Part shown: in pieces, positions 22,171 through 29,865 of the stretch
Layout of the letters: each line of letters opens with the position of its first letter
Position numbering within the stretch: position 1 is the stretch's first letter
Assembly: GCA_008729055.1 (NCBI GenBank)
Contig: SDUX01000006.1
Coordinates: 2,840,842-2,904,841, forward strand
Origin: Pyropia haitanensis
Lineage: Eukaryota > Rhodophyta > Bangiophyceae > Bangiales > Bangiaceae
DNA length: 64,000 nucleotides
Reading direction: 5' to 3'
Position numbers and translations under genes: made by a program
The notes under the pieces: generated by a model
What the model was told of the DNA's origin: nothing
Databases searched by the model: none
What the model saw: the letters and a program-made list of their open reading frames with translations, nothing else

Positions 22171-25038
22171 CTATCCTTTGGCGCGTCTAGCCACCCACCG
22201 TGACGGCAGGCGGCGACGGCGTGCCAGCCGCACCCGCCGTGTCGTCGGCGATGGCCGACGGCGGCGCGGCGGCTGCGGCGCTCCCCCCCTCGTCGTTGGC
22301 GGCGGCGACCGGCGTGGCTGCCGCCAGTACCGCCGGTGCCGCTGCGTCGCCCGCCGGCAGCCGCCCGTTGGCAGCGGCTGCCTCCCCAGCCGCCGCCGGC
22401 ACCACCCCCCGCCGGCCACCCCCTCGCCGTCGGCGCCGTCGGCGGCTGCGCTGCCACCGTCCGTCGTCCTGTCCGTAGTGGTGGTGGCATCGGCATTGGC
22501 GGCGGTGGCCGCGGGCGTGGCGTCGAGCCGAGCCGCGTCCGACAGATCCCGCGCGGCGGTCGGCTCGTCGCCGCCGTCGCCGCCGCCGGCGCCTCCGTGC
22601 TGCAGCTCCCACATCCGGCGGTAGCGCCCCCCCTCGATGCGGCGGAGCGCGTCGTGTGTCCCCCGCTCGACGATGCGGCCGGCGTGGAGGACGAGGATCT
22701 CGTCCGCGCCGACCACCGTCGACAGCCGGTGGGCCACGACGAGCGTCGTCGCGCCCGCGCTCGCGTCGCGCAGCGCTGACTGCAGGGACCGCTCCGTCTC
22801 ACTGTCGAGGGAGGAGGACGACTCGTCGAGGACGACCACCGCGGGCGACCGCACCACCATCCGCGCAATGCCCACCCGCTGCCGCTCGCCGCCCGACAGC
22901 AGCACGCCGCGCTCGCCGCAGATGGACGCGAGGCCCTTGGGCAGCCGCCCGACCCAGTCAGTCAGCTGCGCGACGCGCGCGGCGGCCGCAACGTCCGCGT
23001 CGGGGACGTCGTCCCCGCCGCCGCGGCCGTAGGCAATGTTGGTGCGCACCGAGTCGCGGAGGAGGTGACAGTCTTGGGGCACGACGCCGATCGCGTCGCG
23101 GAGGGACTGCTGCGTGACGTGCGCCACGTCCTGGCCGTCGATCGTGATGCGGCCGGCCGAGACGTCAAACAGCCGCAGCAGCAGCCGGAGGAGGGTGGAC
23201 TTGCCCGACCCGGTGGGACCGACAATGGCGGTCGTCCCACCGGCGGGGACCGTGAAGGATATGTCGTGCAGTGCGCCCGCCGAGTCCGCCCCGTACGCAA
23301 ACGAGACGCCCTCAAAGCACACGCGGCCGCCGCGTGAGGTGGGCGTCGGGCACAGGACCAGCGGGGTCGCGTCGGGGGCGTCCACAACGTCGGGGCGCTC
23401 CTGGCGGATGTCCACCAGCTTGCGCAGCGACAGCATCGACGAGTGGAACCGGCGCACCGAGGAGGCCGCGTACGAGAACGGGTCAAAGATGCGACCCAGG
23501 AAGGTCTGAGCGGCGACAAAGTCCGCAACCGACAGGGTGCCGTCCATCACCCAGCGGCCGACCATGACCATCCCCGCCGCCATAAACAGCGACTCGATGA
23601 GCGACTGGCCGTTGCTGATCAGCACCGAAGTGGCGTAGGAGCGACCCCGCCGGGCGTTCTGCCGGCTAAGGAGCGCACGGTACCGGCGCACCTCCACCGC
23701 CTCGGTGGCAAACATCTTGACGTTCTCATAGTTCTTCAGCGAGTCTATTGCGCGCGACGAGTCGCGCGCGTCCGCCTTGAAAGACTGTTTTCGCTGCCGC
23801 ATCTGCAGGCGCGTGCCCACCCACGTAAAGGCAGCGTACACGCCGATGGCACCGGCCGCCAAGGCGGCCAGCCGCCACGAGCCGAGCTGCCAGAGCGCGG
23901 TCAGGTTCATAATCAGCTGCGCGACCATCGGCAAGATCTCAAAGCTGACAAGCTCGAGGAGCTCCGTCACCGATCTGATGCCAATGTAGAACAGGTAGAG
24001 CACGCGACTTGAGTTGCTGTTGAGGTGCCACCGCAGTGAGAGGCTGTGCAGGTGAGCAAACGTGGCGGTCTGGAGGTCCCGAAGAAGCGCTGCCTCCGCT
24101 GCGTTCCAGCTGAGCCACCGCACATCGATGAGGAGCCCAGAGATGTAGTCCGTGCAGATGTAGCCCACAATGGCGACCAGCGGGCGCTGGTACGCCGCCG
24201 TCGGGACGAGGCGGCCCGGGAGGAGGTGGAGGAGGCGCTCGGTGACGGCCGCCGGCATCCACGACGGCGCCGCCGCCGACGCAGCTCCGTCGGTCGTGTC
24301 ACGCGACGTGGCCGCGGCCGAGTTGGCCGCCCCGCCGGCCGCGGACGTGAGGCTATTCATGGCGTAGCGCAGCAGCAGCAGCTTGGCAACCGGGCACGCG
24401 TTGTGGGCGACCTCGGCGGCGACGGCCAACACAAAGAGCGCGCGCAGCGTGCGTGTACGCGGCACCACCCACGGCGCCGCCACGCGCAGGGCGCCCAGGG
24501 CCGACACCTTGGGCTCCTCCTTCTCGTCGTCCTCCTTGTCCTCGTCCCCCTTTTCCGCGTCCCCCTCTTTCTTGTCCTCGCCCTTGTCCGCCTCCTTCTT
24601 GTCGCCCTCCTTCTTGTTGTCTTTGCCACCAGACTTGGCCCCGTTCCCGTCACGGGCATCCTTGTCGTCGGCGACGCAGGCGGTCCCGTTGACACCCGCC
24701 TCTGGCTCCTCACTGCCGGCTATCACCGTGGCGGCAGTAGCGGTGGATGTAGATGGATTCGTCGACTTGGCGGCGGCGGCGGTGGCCGTGGCGCGGCCCA
24801 TCCGCCGCCGCAGGCCGGCCGCCCGGCTGGCCGCCGCGGCGAGCACGCGCGACAGCGCGCCGCCGCGGACGACCGTCGGCGACGCGGCGGCAGGGGCGGC
24901 CGCGGCGGCGGTGGGAGCGGCAGCGTCGCCGCCACCACCGCCGTCGCCGCCACTGCCAGTGTCGCCGGTGCCAGAGGCGGCAGCGACGGTGGCGTCGCCG
25001 ACGGCGCCCGCCGCGGGCGCCGCCCCCGCCAACGTCAT
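22171..25038 (-). CDS. ABCB-family half transporter (HMT1/ATM1-like), copy 1, C-terminal tail frameshifted
   Basis: This is a single exon of 955 residues starting at the ATG at 25038. The order is an Ala/Gly N-terminus, a charged linker of KE/DK repeats (about 130-180), and a transmembrane domain (about 185-500). The membrane domain carries the mitochondrial/vacuolar half-transporter signature AIDSLKNYENVKMFATE. The nucleotide-binding domain has Walker A GPTGSGKST near 607, Q-loop VVPQ, signature LSGGERQRVGIAR near 713, Walker B VVVLDESSSSLDSE and H-loop AHRLST. Relatives export glutathione conjugates, phytochelatin-metal or Fe-S precursors; substrate and membrane are not determinable here. 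After residue ~870 it differs from copy 2 because a C-run (near 22404-22409) has six C instead of seven. That replaces the Ala-rich tail by an Arg-rich one, outside the catalytic domain. Confidence 0.9.
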   Translation of the reverse strand: MTLAGAAPAAGAVGDATVAAASGTGDTGSGGDGGGGGDAAAPTAAAAAPAAASPTVVRGGALSRVLAAAASRAAGLRRRMGRATATAAAAKSTNPSTSTATAATVIAGSEEPEAGVNGTACVADDKDARDGNGAKSGGKDNKKEGDKKEADKGEDKKEGDAEKGDEDKEDDEKEEPKVSALGALRVAAPWVVPRTRTLRALFVLAVAAEVAHNACPVAKLLLLRYAMNSLTSAAGGAANSAAATSRDTTDGAASAAAPSWMPAAVTERLLHLLPGRLVPTAAYQRPLVAIVGYICTDYISGLLIDVRWLSWNAAEAALLRDLQTATFAHLHSLSLRWHLNSNSSRVLYLFYIGIRSVTELLELVSFEILPMVAQLIMNLTALWQLGSWRLAALAAGAIGVYAAFTWVGTRLQMRQRKQSFKADARDSSRAIDSLKNYENVKMFATEAVEVRRYRALLSRQNARRGRSYATSVLISNGQSLIESLFMAAGMVMVGRWVMDGTLSVADFVAAQTFLGRIFDPFSYAASSVRRFHSSMLSLRKLVDIRQERPDVVDAPDATPLVLCPTPTSRGGRVCFEGVSFAYGADSAGALHDISFTVPAGGTTAIVGPTGSGKSTLLRLLLRLFDVSAGRITIDGQDVAHVTQQSLRDAIGVVPQDCHLLRDSVRTNIAYGRGGGDDVPDADVAAAARVAQLTDWVGRLPKGLASICGERGVLLSGGERQRVGIARMVVRSPAVVVLDESSSSLDSETERSLQSALRDASAGATTLVVAHRLSTVVGADEILVLHAGRIVERGTHDALRRIEGGRYRRMWELQHGGAGGGDGGDEPTAARDLSDAARLDATPAATAANADATTTTDRTTDGGSAAADGADGEGVAGGGWCRRRLGRQPLPTGGCRRATQRHRRYWRQPRRSPPPTTRGGAPQPPRRRRPSPTTRRVRLARRRRLPSRWVARRAKG

Positions 25039-26361
25039 GGCCGCACGCGGCGCTGCAGCGGTCCGACGCACGGACAGGGACACAGCAGCTGCGTGCGCGG
25101 ACGACCCGATGGGGGAGAGGGTGGGCGGGCGAGCGCGATGCGGGTGCTGTGGGGACTGGGGAGGCGTGCAAGACGATGGCGGCGACGGACGGCGACAGCG
25201 GCGGTGGGGGTCCGTTTATATTGGCGGCAGCCAGCCGCCCAGAGCACGCACGCGGACGGCGCGACCCACTGTCTGTGGGCATTGGGGGGGGGGGTGGGGG
25301 TGGGGTGCGCGCGCCGCGGGGGGCGCGCGGCCAGCGTGGCCATGTCACGTGACGGTCGGCCCGCAAGCGCACAGACAGCGAGTGGGGGGGATCGGGGGGG
25401 GGGGCGTGTGACCAGGTGTAGCCGTGACTGCCTGCGGTCGGGGCGCGCCGCGCGTCGCAGCGGCTGTCACAGCGCCACCCACAGGCGTCCCAGGCAGGTA
25501 GCCAGGCACCTATTCCCCCACCCCCCCAACGCCCACCGCCGCCGCGGCTTCCACCCAAGGGGGCGAGGGGGCGCACCCGCCGCGGCTCAGGCAGCAATGC
25601 ATGACCGGGTTGTGGTGGGCGGCCGCCAGCGGTGGCGGCGGTGGCCCCCATCCCCCTCCACTCTCCCTCCCCAGCGGTGAGTACCTCGCCGCGTCGTCGG
25701 GCCCGCCGGCGGTTCCATCCGCCGTCACGGCCTCTCCTCCACAGCTGTTGCAACCACCGTCCCGTGGGCCCTGTGAGTGGAAGTGATCTGAGCGGGCCCA
25801 CGAGGTGGGGCGGCCGCCAGCCTGGGGGCGGGCCCCGCCTGATGTGGTCGGCGGCCGCAGGCGTCCACAAACTCCCGACAACGGGTCCTCGCTGGCTGGC
25901 AAATTACGGCAAGTAATTGTCTCTCTCAGCGACATGGACCGCAAGGACACCCACCTCGCGCCGTTCCCGCGTGGACGTGGTCCCGCGGCGCGGCGGCGGG
26001 CCCGCCGCCAGCCTTTATCCCCCCCCACCCCGCCCCTCCTTCCATCCATACCGCCGCGGGCTTGCTCCGGTTTGACGTTGTCCCACGGCTGTCGCTGTCC
26101 CGCCGCAGCCGCCGCCGATGCCGCCGACAACGCTAGCGAGCGAACTGCCGCCGCCGCCGCCGCTGCTGTCACTGCCGCCGCGAAGAGCTCGATAGAAAGC
26201 TGGGCATGGCGCCGCACCTGCCAGTGGCATGTGAGGCAGGTCACACCAAGTGGCAGGCGCTCGCCTCGTCACACCGGGTCCGTGGACCGCGACGGAGCGC
26301 TTCTGGGCAGACCGCGGCCTGGAGCGCCTGGTTTTTTGGGGTTCGACTGCAGTGGCAAAGG
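25039..26361. promoter_or_regulatory. Upstream region of ABC transporter copy 1
   Basis: This 1.3 kb is shared with copy 2. It holds a TATA-like TATAAAC on the minus strand (25214-25220) preceded by CCAAT (GCCAATATAAAC), about 176 bases before the ATG. No separate gene was recognised; the rest is GC-rich and low-complexity. Confidence 0.45.
25214..25220 (-). promoter_or_regulatory. TATA-like box of ABC transporter copy 1
   Basis: TATAAAC on the minus strand overlaps a CCAAT (GCCAATATAAAC). It is identical and at the same distance from the ATG in copy 2 (35383-35389). Confidence 0.45.
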
Positions 26362-26365
26362 CTAG
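26362..26365. other. Target-site duplication (CTAG), left side of transposon 1
   Basis: CTAG flanks both ends of the element (the other copy is at 27916-27919). The unoccupied site in duplication copy 2 has a single CTGG at 36538-36541. Confidence 0.75.
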
Positions 26366-26379
26366 TGTCTATTCTACCG

Positions 26380-26418
26380 ACCGGATCATTTGATCCTTTT
26401 CGGATCAAATGATCCGGT
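26380..26418. repeat. Subterminal hairpin pair, left end of transposon 1
   Basis: GGATCATTTGATCC (26383-26396) and GGATCAAATGATCC (26402-26415) are reverse complements. With flanking ACC/GGT they form a perfect 17-bp stem with a 5-base loop. Each 14-mer is itself a 5-bp stem (GGATC/GATCC) around ATTT. Confidence 0.9.
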
Positions 26419-26779
26419 TTTTCAGTGTCTGTTTTCTTCTAGTTCCCGCCACCTGCCGCCTTTTCTGAGGCCAGAAACGAACTCAGCGCCGTCTCTTTGC
26501 CCTTGGGGGAGCTCCGGTGCATCCAAGCCTGAGCAGAAGATGAGTTTGGCGCGCTTTTTGTCGAGTGCCCGGGCCGGTGGCGCTGCACCGGGGATCGCCG
26601 CCCGCGGCACCATGTGCCAGGTCTTGCGCGCCCGCCGCGTGCCGCGGACGCACAGAAGCAGAGAGAGCCTGGCGCGTGCGGGTTCCGCACACCATGGCCG
26701 AGCGCAGAGGGGGGGTCGACTACGGGAAAAGCCCCCTCAGCCGAACGGTTGCCAGTTTACTCCTCTTCCTTCACAGGTC

Positions 26780-27810
26780 TTCCCCTCTGCCCACCCCCGC
26801 GCCACGGCGGCGGCGGGTGCCCCGCCGGCGGGGGGCACCCCCCAGACGCCGGCGCGGGCGGGGGCGGGCGCCGCCCCGGTGGGCGGCGGCGTCCCCAGTG
26901 GCGGCACGCCGACGGCGGGCGGCGGCGGCGGGGTGGTGGCGGCGCCGCCGTTTGGGGCCACCCCCTCGACGTATGGGACGCCCTTTGGGGTGCGTCTGCG
27001 CGGCGGGGCGGCCACCCCCGGGGGGGGGCCCTTTGGGGGGGCCCTGCTTGGGGGATTTCGCTTTGGCGGTACGCCCCCCGCGGCGGCTTCAGCGAGCAGC
27101 GTTGCCGCCGCCGGCGGCAACGGCAGCGGCAGCGGCAGCGGCAGCGGCAGCGGCAGCGGCAACGGCGGAACGCCGTCGCGCGCGGCAGCGTCGCCGGCGC
27201 CCGCCGGCAGCGGCCGCGGCAGCAGCTGCCGGGTGTTAGCCCCACCGGCGGCCGGGAAGCGGGGAGGGCCGTCGCCCTTCCCGCCGGCGGCCTTCTCGCC
27301 CTTTTCGTCGCTCCTGCCGCCGCCGGCGACGGCGAAGGGGGACGGGGTGGGGGTCTGGCCTCCGGCGGAGGCGCCGTCACCTCCGCCTCCTCCGCCGCGC
27401 AGCCGTCGCCGTCGACGCCGGCGTAGGGGTCGGAGACGGCACTGGCGACGGCGGCTGTGCCGGCGACGACGCCGCCGCGGCGGGGTGGGGGCGCAACTTT
27501 GACGCCTCCGCCGGCGGGGGCGCCGCGGGCGCCCGTGTTCGGAGCCCTACCGGCACTGGGCAGGGGGCTGTGGTGCTGGCCGTGGCGCGGCCGTCGTTTG
27601 GGGCGCCCGGTCCAGGCGCACCTGCGCTCGTTGCGCCGGGCGCGCTGGCCGCCGTGGCGGGGCCTCTGCCTGCCGCCCCTCTCGTGGCGCCCCCGTCGTC
27701 GCCTTTGTGGTCGTCTTCGCCGGCGCTGCGAACGGCGCCGCGGCCGCCGGTCGCCGCGGGCGCCCCTCAGGCTGCGTCTGTAGCTCTCCGTAGCCTGGTG
27801 GAGGACAAAA
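26780..27810 (+). pseudogene. Coding-like cargo in transposon 1, possible captured gene fragment
   Basis: After an acceptor-like CCTTCACAG there is an open, Gly/Pro/Thr-rich frame with scattered FG dipeptides (PPFGATPSTYGTPFG, GGFRFGGTPPAA). Another frame near 27590 reads ARPSFGAPGPGAPAL. FG-rich disordered composition recalls nucleoporins, but no full domain is visible and more than one frame is needed. It is most simply a captured, decayed host exon. A functional protein is not supported. Confidence 0.3.
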
Positions 27811-27855
27811 AACCCTCTCAGATGCATGGAATCGACGATTTCTGGTCAGGTCAGG

Positions 27856-27897
27856 TGAGGATCAAATGATCCTCAGGTGAGGATCATTTGATCCTCA
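27856..27897. repeat. Subterminal hairpin pair, right end of transposon 1
   Basis: The 20-mers at 27856-27875 and 27878-27897 are exact reverse complements separated by GG. Their cores are again GGATCAAATGATCC and GGATCATTTGATCC, the same stem as at the left end. Confidence 0.9.
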
Positions 27898-27919
27898 TCT
27901 CCGGTAGAATAGACACTAG

Positions 27920-28285
27920 ACCCGGGCGCCAGAGCAGACGAATGCTCGGGTAGCCAACCAGATGCGCACGGTGATTTCATTTAAATCATGTCAATTTTCA
28001 TGAATAAAAATATACAACCAAGAGCTCTGTGATTTGAATCACATGGATTAAGAAAACAGATAAAGTGTACTTGGACGATATCTGTGGTAAGTGTACATTT
28101 TTGTGTAACTTCGGCGTTGCAGCGCATCGTTCGAAGAGTTTGTGGCCAGGATCTGACGTATTTGCTTCGTGCACCAAGCGAGGTCAGGGCGTGTCTTGAC
28201 GACATCTGGAAAGTGTCTGCGAATGCACAAAACACAGGCTGTAATTCCGTGGGCGCACGCAGCCAGACACGCCCTGTCTTGACGA
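27920..28285. other. AT-richer spacer between the two transposons
   Basis: After the last duplicated bases (to 27950) the spacer is AT-rich and has small palindromes (TGATTT-CATTT-AAATCA near 27970; GTGATTTGAATCAC near 28028). An 11-bp inverted repeat (AGGGCGTGTCT at 28186-28196, AGACACGCCCT at 28265-28275) overlaps a 12-bp direct repeat TGTCTTGACGAC (28192-28203, 28275-28286). It may be the relic of an older element. No gene was seen. Confidence 0.4.
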
Positions 28286-28303
28286 CTAGTGTCTATTCTA
28301 CTG

Positions 28304-28342
28304 ACCGCCTCATTTGAGGCGATTCGCCTCATTTGAGGCGGT
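28304..28342. repeat. Subterminal hairpin pair, left end of transposon 2
   Basis: GCCTCATTTGAGGC occurs at 28307-28320 and 28326-28339, flanked by ACC and GGT. Each unit is a 5-bp stem (GCCTC/GAGGC) around ATTT. Spacing is identical to transposon 1 but the stem sequence differs. Confidence 0.9.
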
Positions 28343-28810
28343 TTTTGGGTGCCCTTTTTCAAGGTCTTCCGCTCGTCAGACGAGGATTCTGACGCCAGAA
28401 ACGGACTCAGCGCAGTCTGTTTGTCCTTGGGGGAAGCGGAGTGCGTCCAACGACGATGGGCGGCCATCGGGTGGCGTCTTCTCTTCCGCGCCACGGAACG
28501 GTTCCCTTGATGCAACAACCGCGCTCCAGAGCGCCCAGAGAGCAAAGTGCCCGACCCGTAGAGGCTCGGCTGATGGCGCGCGCGCTCTTCTCTTCGTTTG
28601 GTCTGCCGCGCCGCGACCCGAGCCGCACGCAGGTCCCAGCAGCGGCCGCGCATGCGCGCCCGTTCCATGCCTGGTTCCCGTCGTCCACCTCTGCACTGTC
28701 GCGCACCGGCTGACCACGCACCCAATCCTGCACCATCTCTCTTTCATCTTGTGCCTGCTCCCGCGTGACCCCCCCACCCCCCCCCCTGTTTAGCACAATC
28801 TTTTTGCACC

Positions 28811-29179
28811 ATGGACGAGCGGCCGACCGCTGGCTGGTCGAACACGTCGGCCCCCAAGGCCGGCTCTTCCATTCGCTTTGCGATTGCTCCGCCGTTTCCC
28901 CCCGCCCCCGCTGCCACCCTAGCGCTCTCTCCAACCCCCTACCGCCCCCCCGTGGCTGACTCTGCCGGTCCCTCTGCGCTTGCCCGGCCGGTTACCCCAT
29001 CCCCCAGTGCCACCGTTGCCCCCTCTGCAACCCCCCCCTGCCGTCGCCAACGTTCTCTGGGGCCTGGCACGGACCCTCGCCTGGATGTGGGCGCGGAAGT
29101 GCACACCAAGGCAGCAGTGGTGGCTACGGCCGCTGCCACGGCCGTACAGACGGCAGCAGCGGCCTGCAAAAGTAAATGA
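28811..29179 (+). CDS. Hypothetical 122-residue open frame inside transposon 2
   Basis: The ATG sits in a strong context (CACCATGG) after a leader-like C/T-rich stretch. The product is Ala/Pro/Ser/Thr-rich (MDERPTAGWSNTSAPKAGSS...) and ends AAACKSK. No domain was recognised. It could be the 5' part of a host gene captured by the element, or chance coding in GC-rich DNA. Confidence 0.3.
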   Translation: MDERPTAGWSNTSAPKAGSSIRFAIAPPFPPAPAATLALSPTPYRPPVADSAGPSALARPVTPSPSATVAPSATPPCRRQRSLGPGTDPRLDVGAEVHTKAAVVATAAATAVQTAAAACKSK

Positions 29180-29587
29180 GGACCAGTGCCGGAAACATCC
29201 CCCAGGGACGGGAGACGGGGTGAGTGTTTAGGGACGGGAGGGGAAGGAGACGGAGCCCGTGGGCGGATGCTAGAGTGTGGCTGGTGGGACAACGGCGCGC
29301 AGCGGCGCGCCCGCGCCATCACTGTCTGCTCACGGCCGCGGGGGCCGGCCGGCACCGTCGTTGCCACCACCTCCGCGGCCGCCCCCGCCACCGCCGCCGC
29401 CGCCGCCGCGGCCCTCCCTCGCCGCACAAAGGGAAGGGGACGGGGTGGGGAGTGTGCAGAGTGGGAGAGAAGCGGGGGGAGGTGGCCAGGGGGTGCCGCA
29501 GGTGGAGCGGAAGCTGTCCGGAGAGGGTACCGACAGCCTCTTCTTTGTGAGACATGTCAAAATCGGCGATTTCCGGTGATCCGGGGG

Positions 29588-29627
29588 GAGCCTCATTTGA
29601 GGCTCGAGGCCGCCTCATTTGAGGCTC
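29588..29627. repeat. Subterminal hairpin pair, right end of transposon 2
   Basis: GCCTCATTTGAGGC occurs at 29590-29603 and 29612-29625, each extended by TC on the right and the first by GA on the left. All four hairpins of this element share the GCCTC/GAGGC stem. Confidence 0.9.
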
Positions 29628-29826
29628 AAGTGCAGTAGAATAGACACTAGACAACGTGCACGAGCAATCGTTGGTGACTGCGGGATACGACGGCGAGGGG
29701 TGGGCTACCTTCTTGCACACCACACGATTGCGCGAGGAGAGACGGCGTGCCTGGAGGCTCGGAGAGCCCCGAAGAGGTTCTCTCGTCTGCCCTTGCGGAT
29801 CTTGTTTTGCGGCGACGGCGTGTTTT

Positions 29827-29865
29827 TTTGTGGTCGGAAAAACACACTGCATTTCCGACCACAAA
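29827..29865. repeat. Perfect 14-bp inverted repeat with 11-base loop
   Basis: TTTGTGGTCGGAAA (29827-29840) and TTTCCGACCACAAA (29852-29865) are exact reverse complements. No flanking gene explains the hairpin. Confidence 0.85.

Larger units (their letters stand above)
26366..27915 (+). mobile_element. DNA transposon 1 (1,550 bp), terminal inverted repeats TGTCTATTCTACC
   Basis: The element starts TGTCTATTCTACC and ends with its exact reverse complement, GGTAGAATAGACA. CTAG lies on both sides. The left ~170 bases and right ~60 bases resemble element 2 (28290-29646). Shared internal landmarks are CCAGAAACG.ACTCAGCGC.GT and CTTGGGGGA on the left and AATCG.CGATTTC.GGT on the right. Paired hairpin motifs lie just inside each terminus. 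No transposase is recognisable, so it is probably non-autonomous. The interior (about 26780-27810) is GC-rich, coding-like DNA absent from element 2. The empty allele in duplication copy 2 shows it inserted after, or independently of, the duplication. Confidence 0.88.
21975..27950. repeat. Segmental duplication copy 1 (interrupted by transposon 1)
   Basis: This is homologous, in the same orientation, to 32143-36572. It contains an ABC transporter gene, its 3' flank and about 1.3 kb of upstream DNA. Homology ends at AATGCTCGGG on both copies. Copy 1 is longer because a 1,550-bp transposon plus a 4-bp target duplication sits at 26362-27919. Removing these gives about 4.42 kb, against 4.43 kb for copy 2. 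Confidence 0.92.
28290..29646 (+). mobile_element. DNA transposon 2 (1,357 bp), same family as transposon 1
   Basis: It begins TGTCTATTCTAC and ends GTAGAATAGACA, flanked by CTAG on both sides (28286-28289, 29647-29650). It shares its left ~170 bases and right ~60 bases with transposon 1, and lies in the same orientation. Subterminal hairpins occupy the same places but use a different stem. The interior differs entirely from transposon 1 and includes an ATG-started open frame at 28811. No transposase was recognised. Confidence 0.85.
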
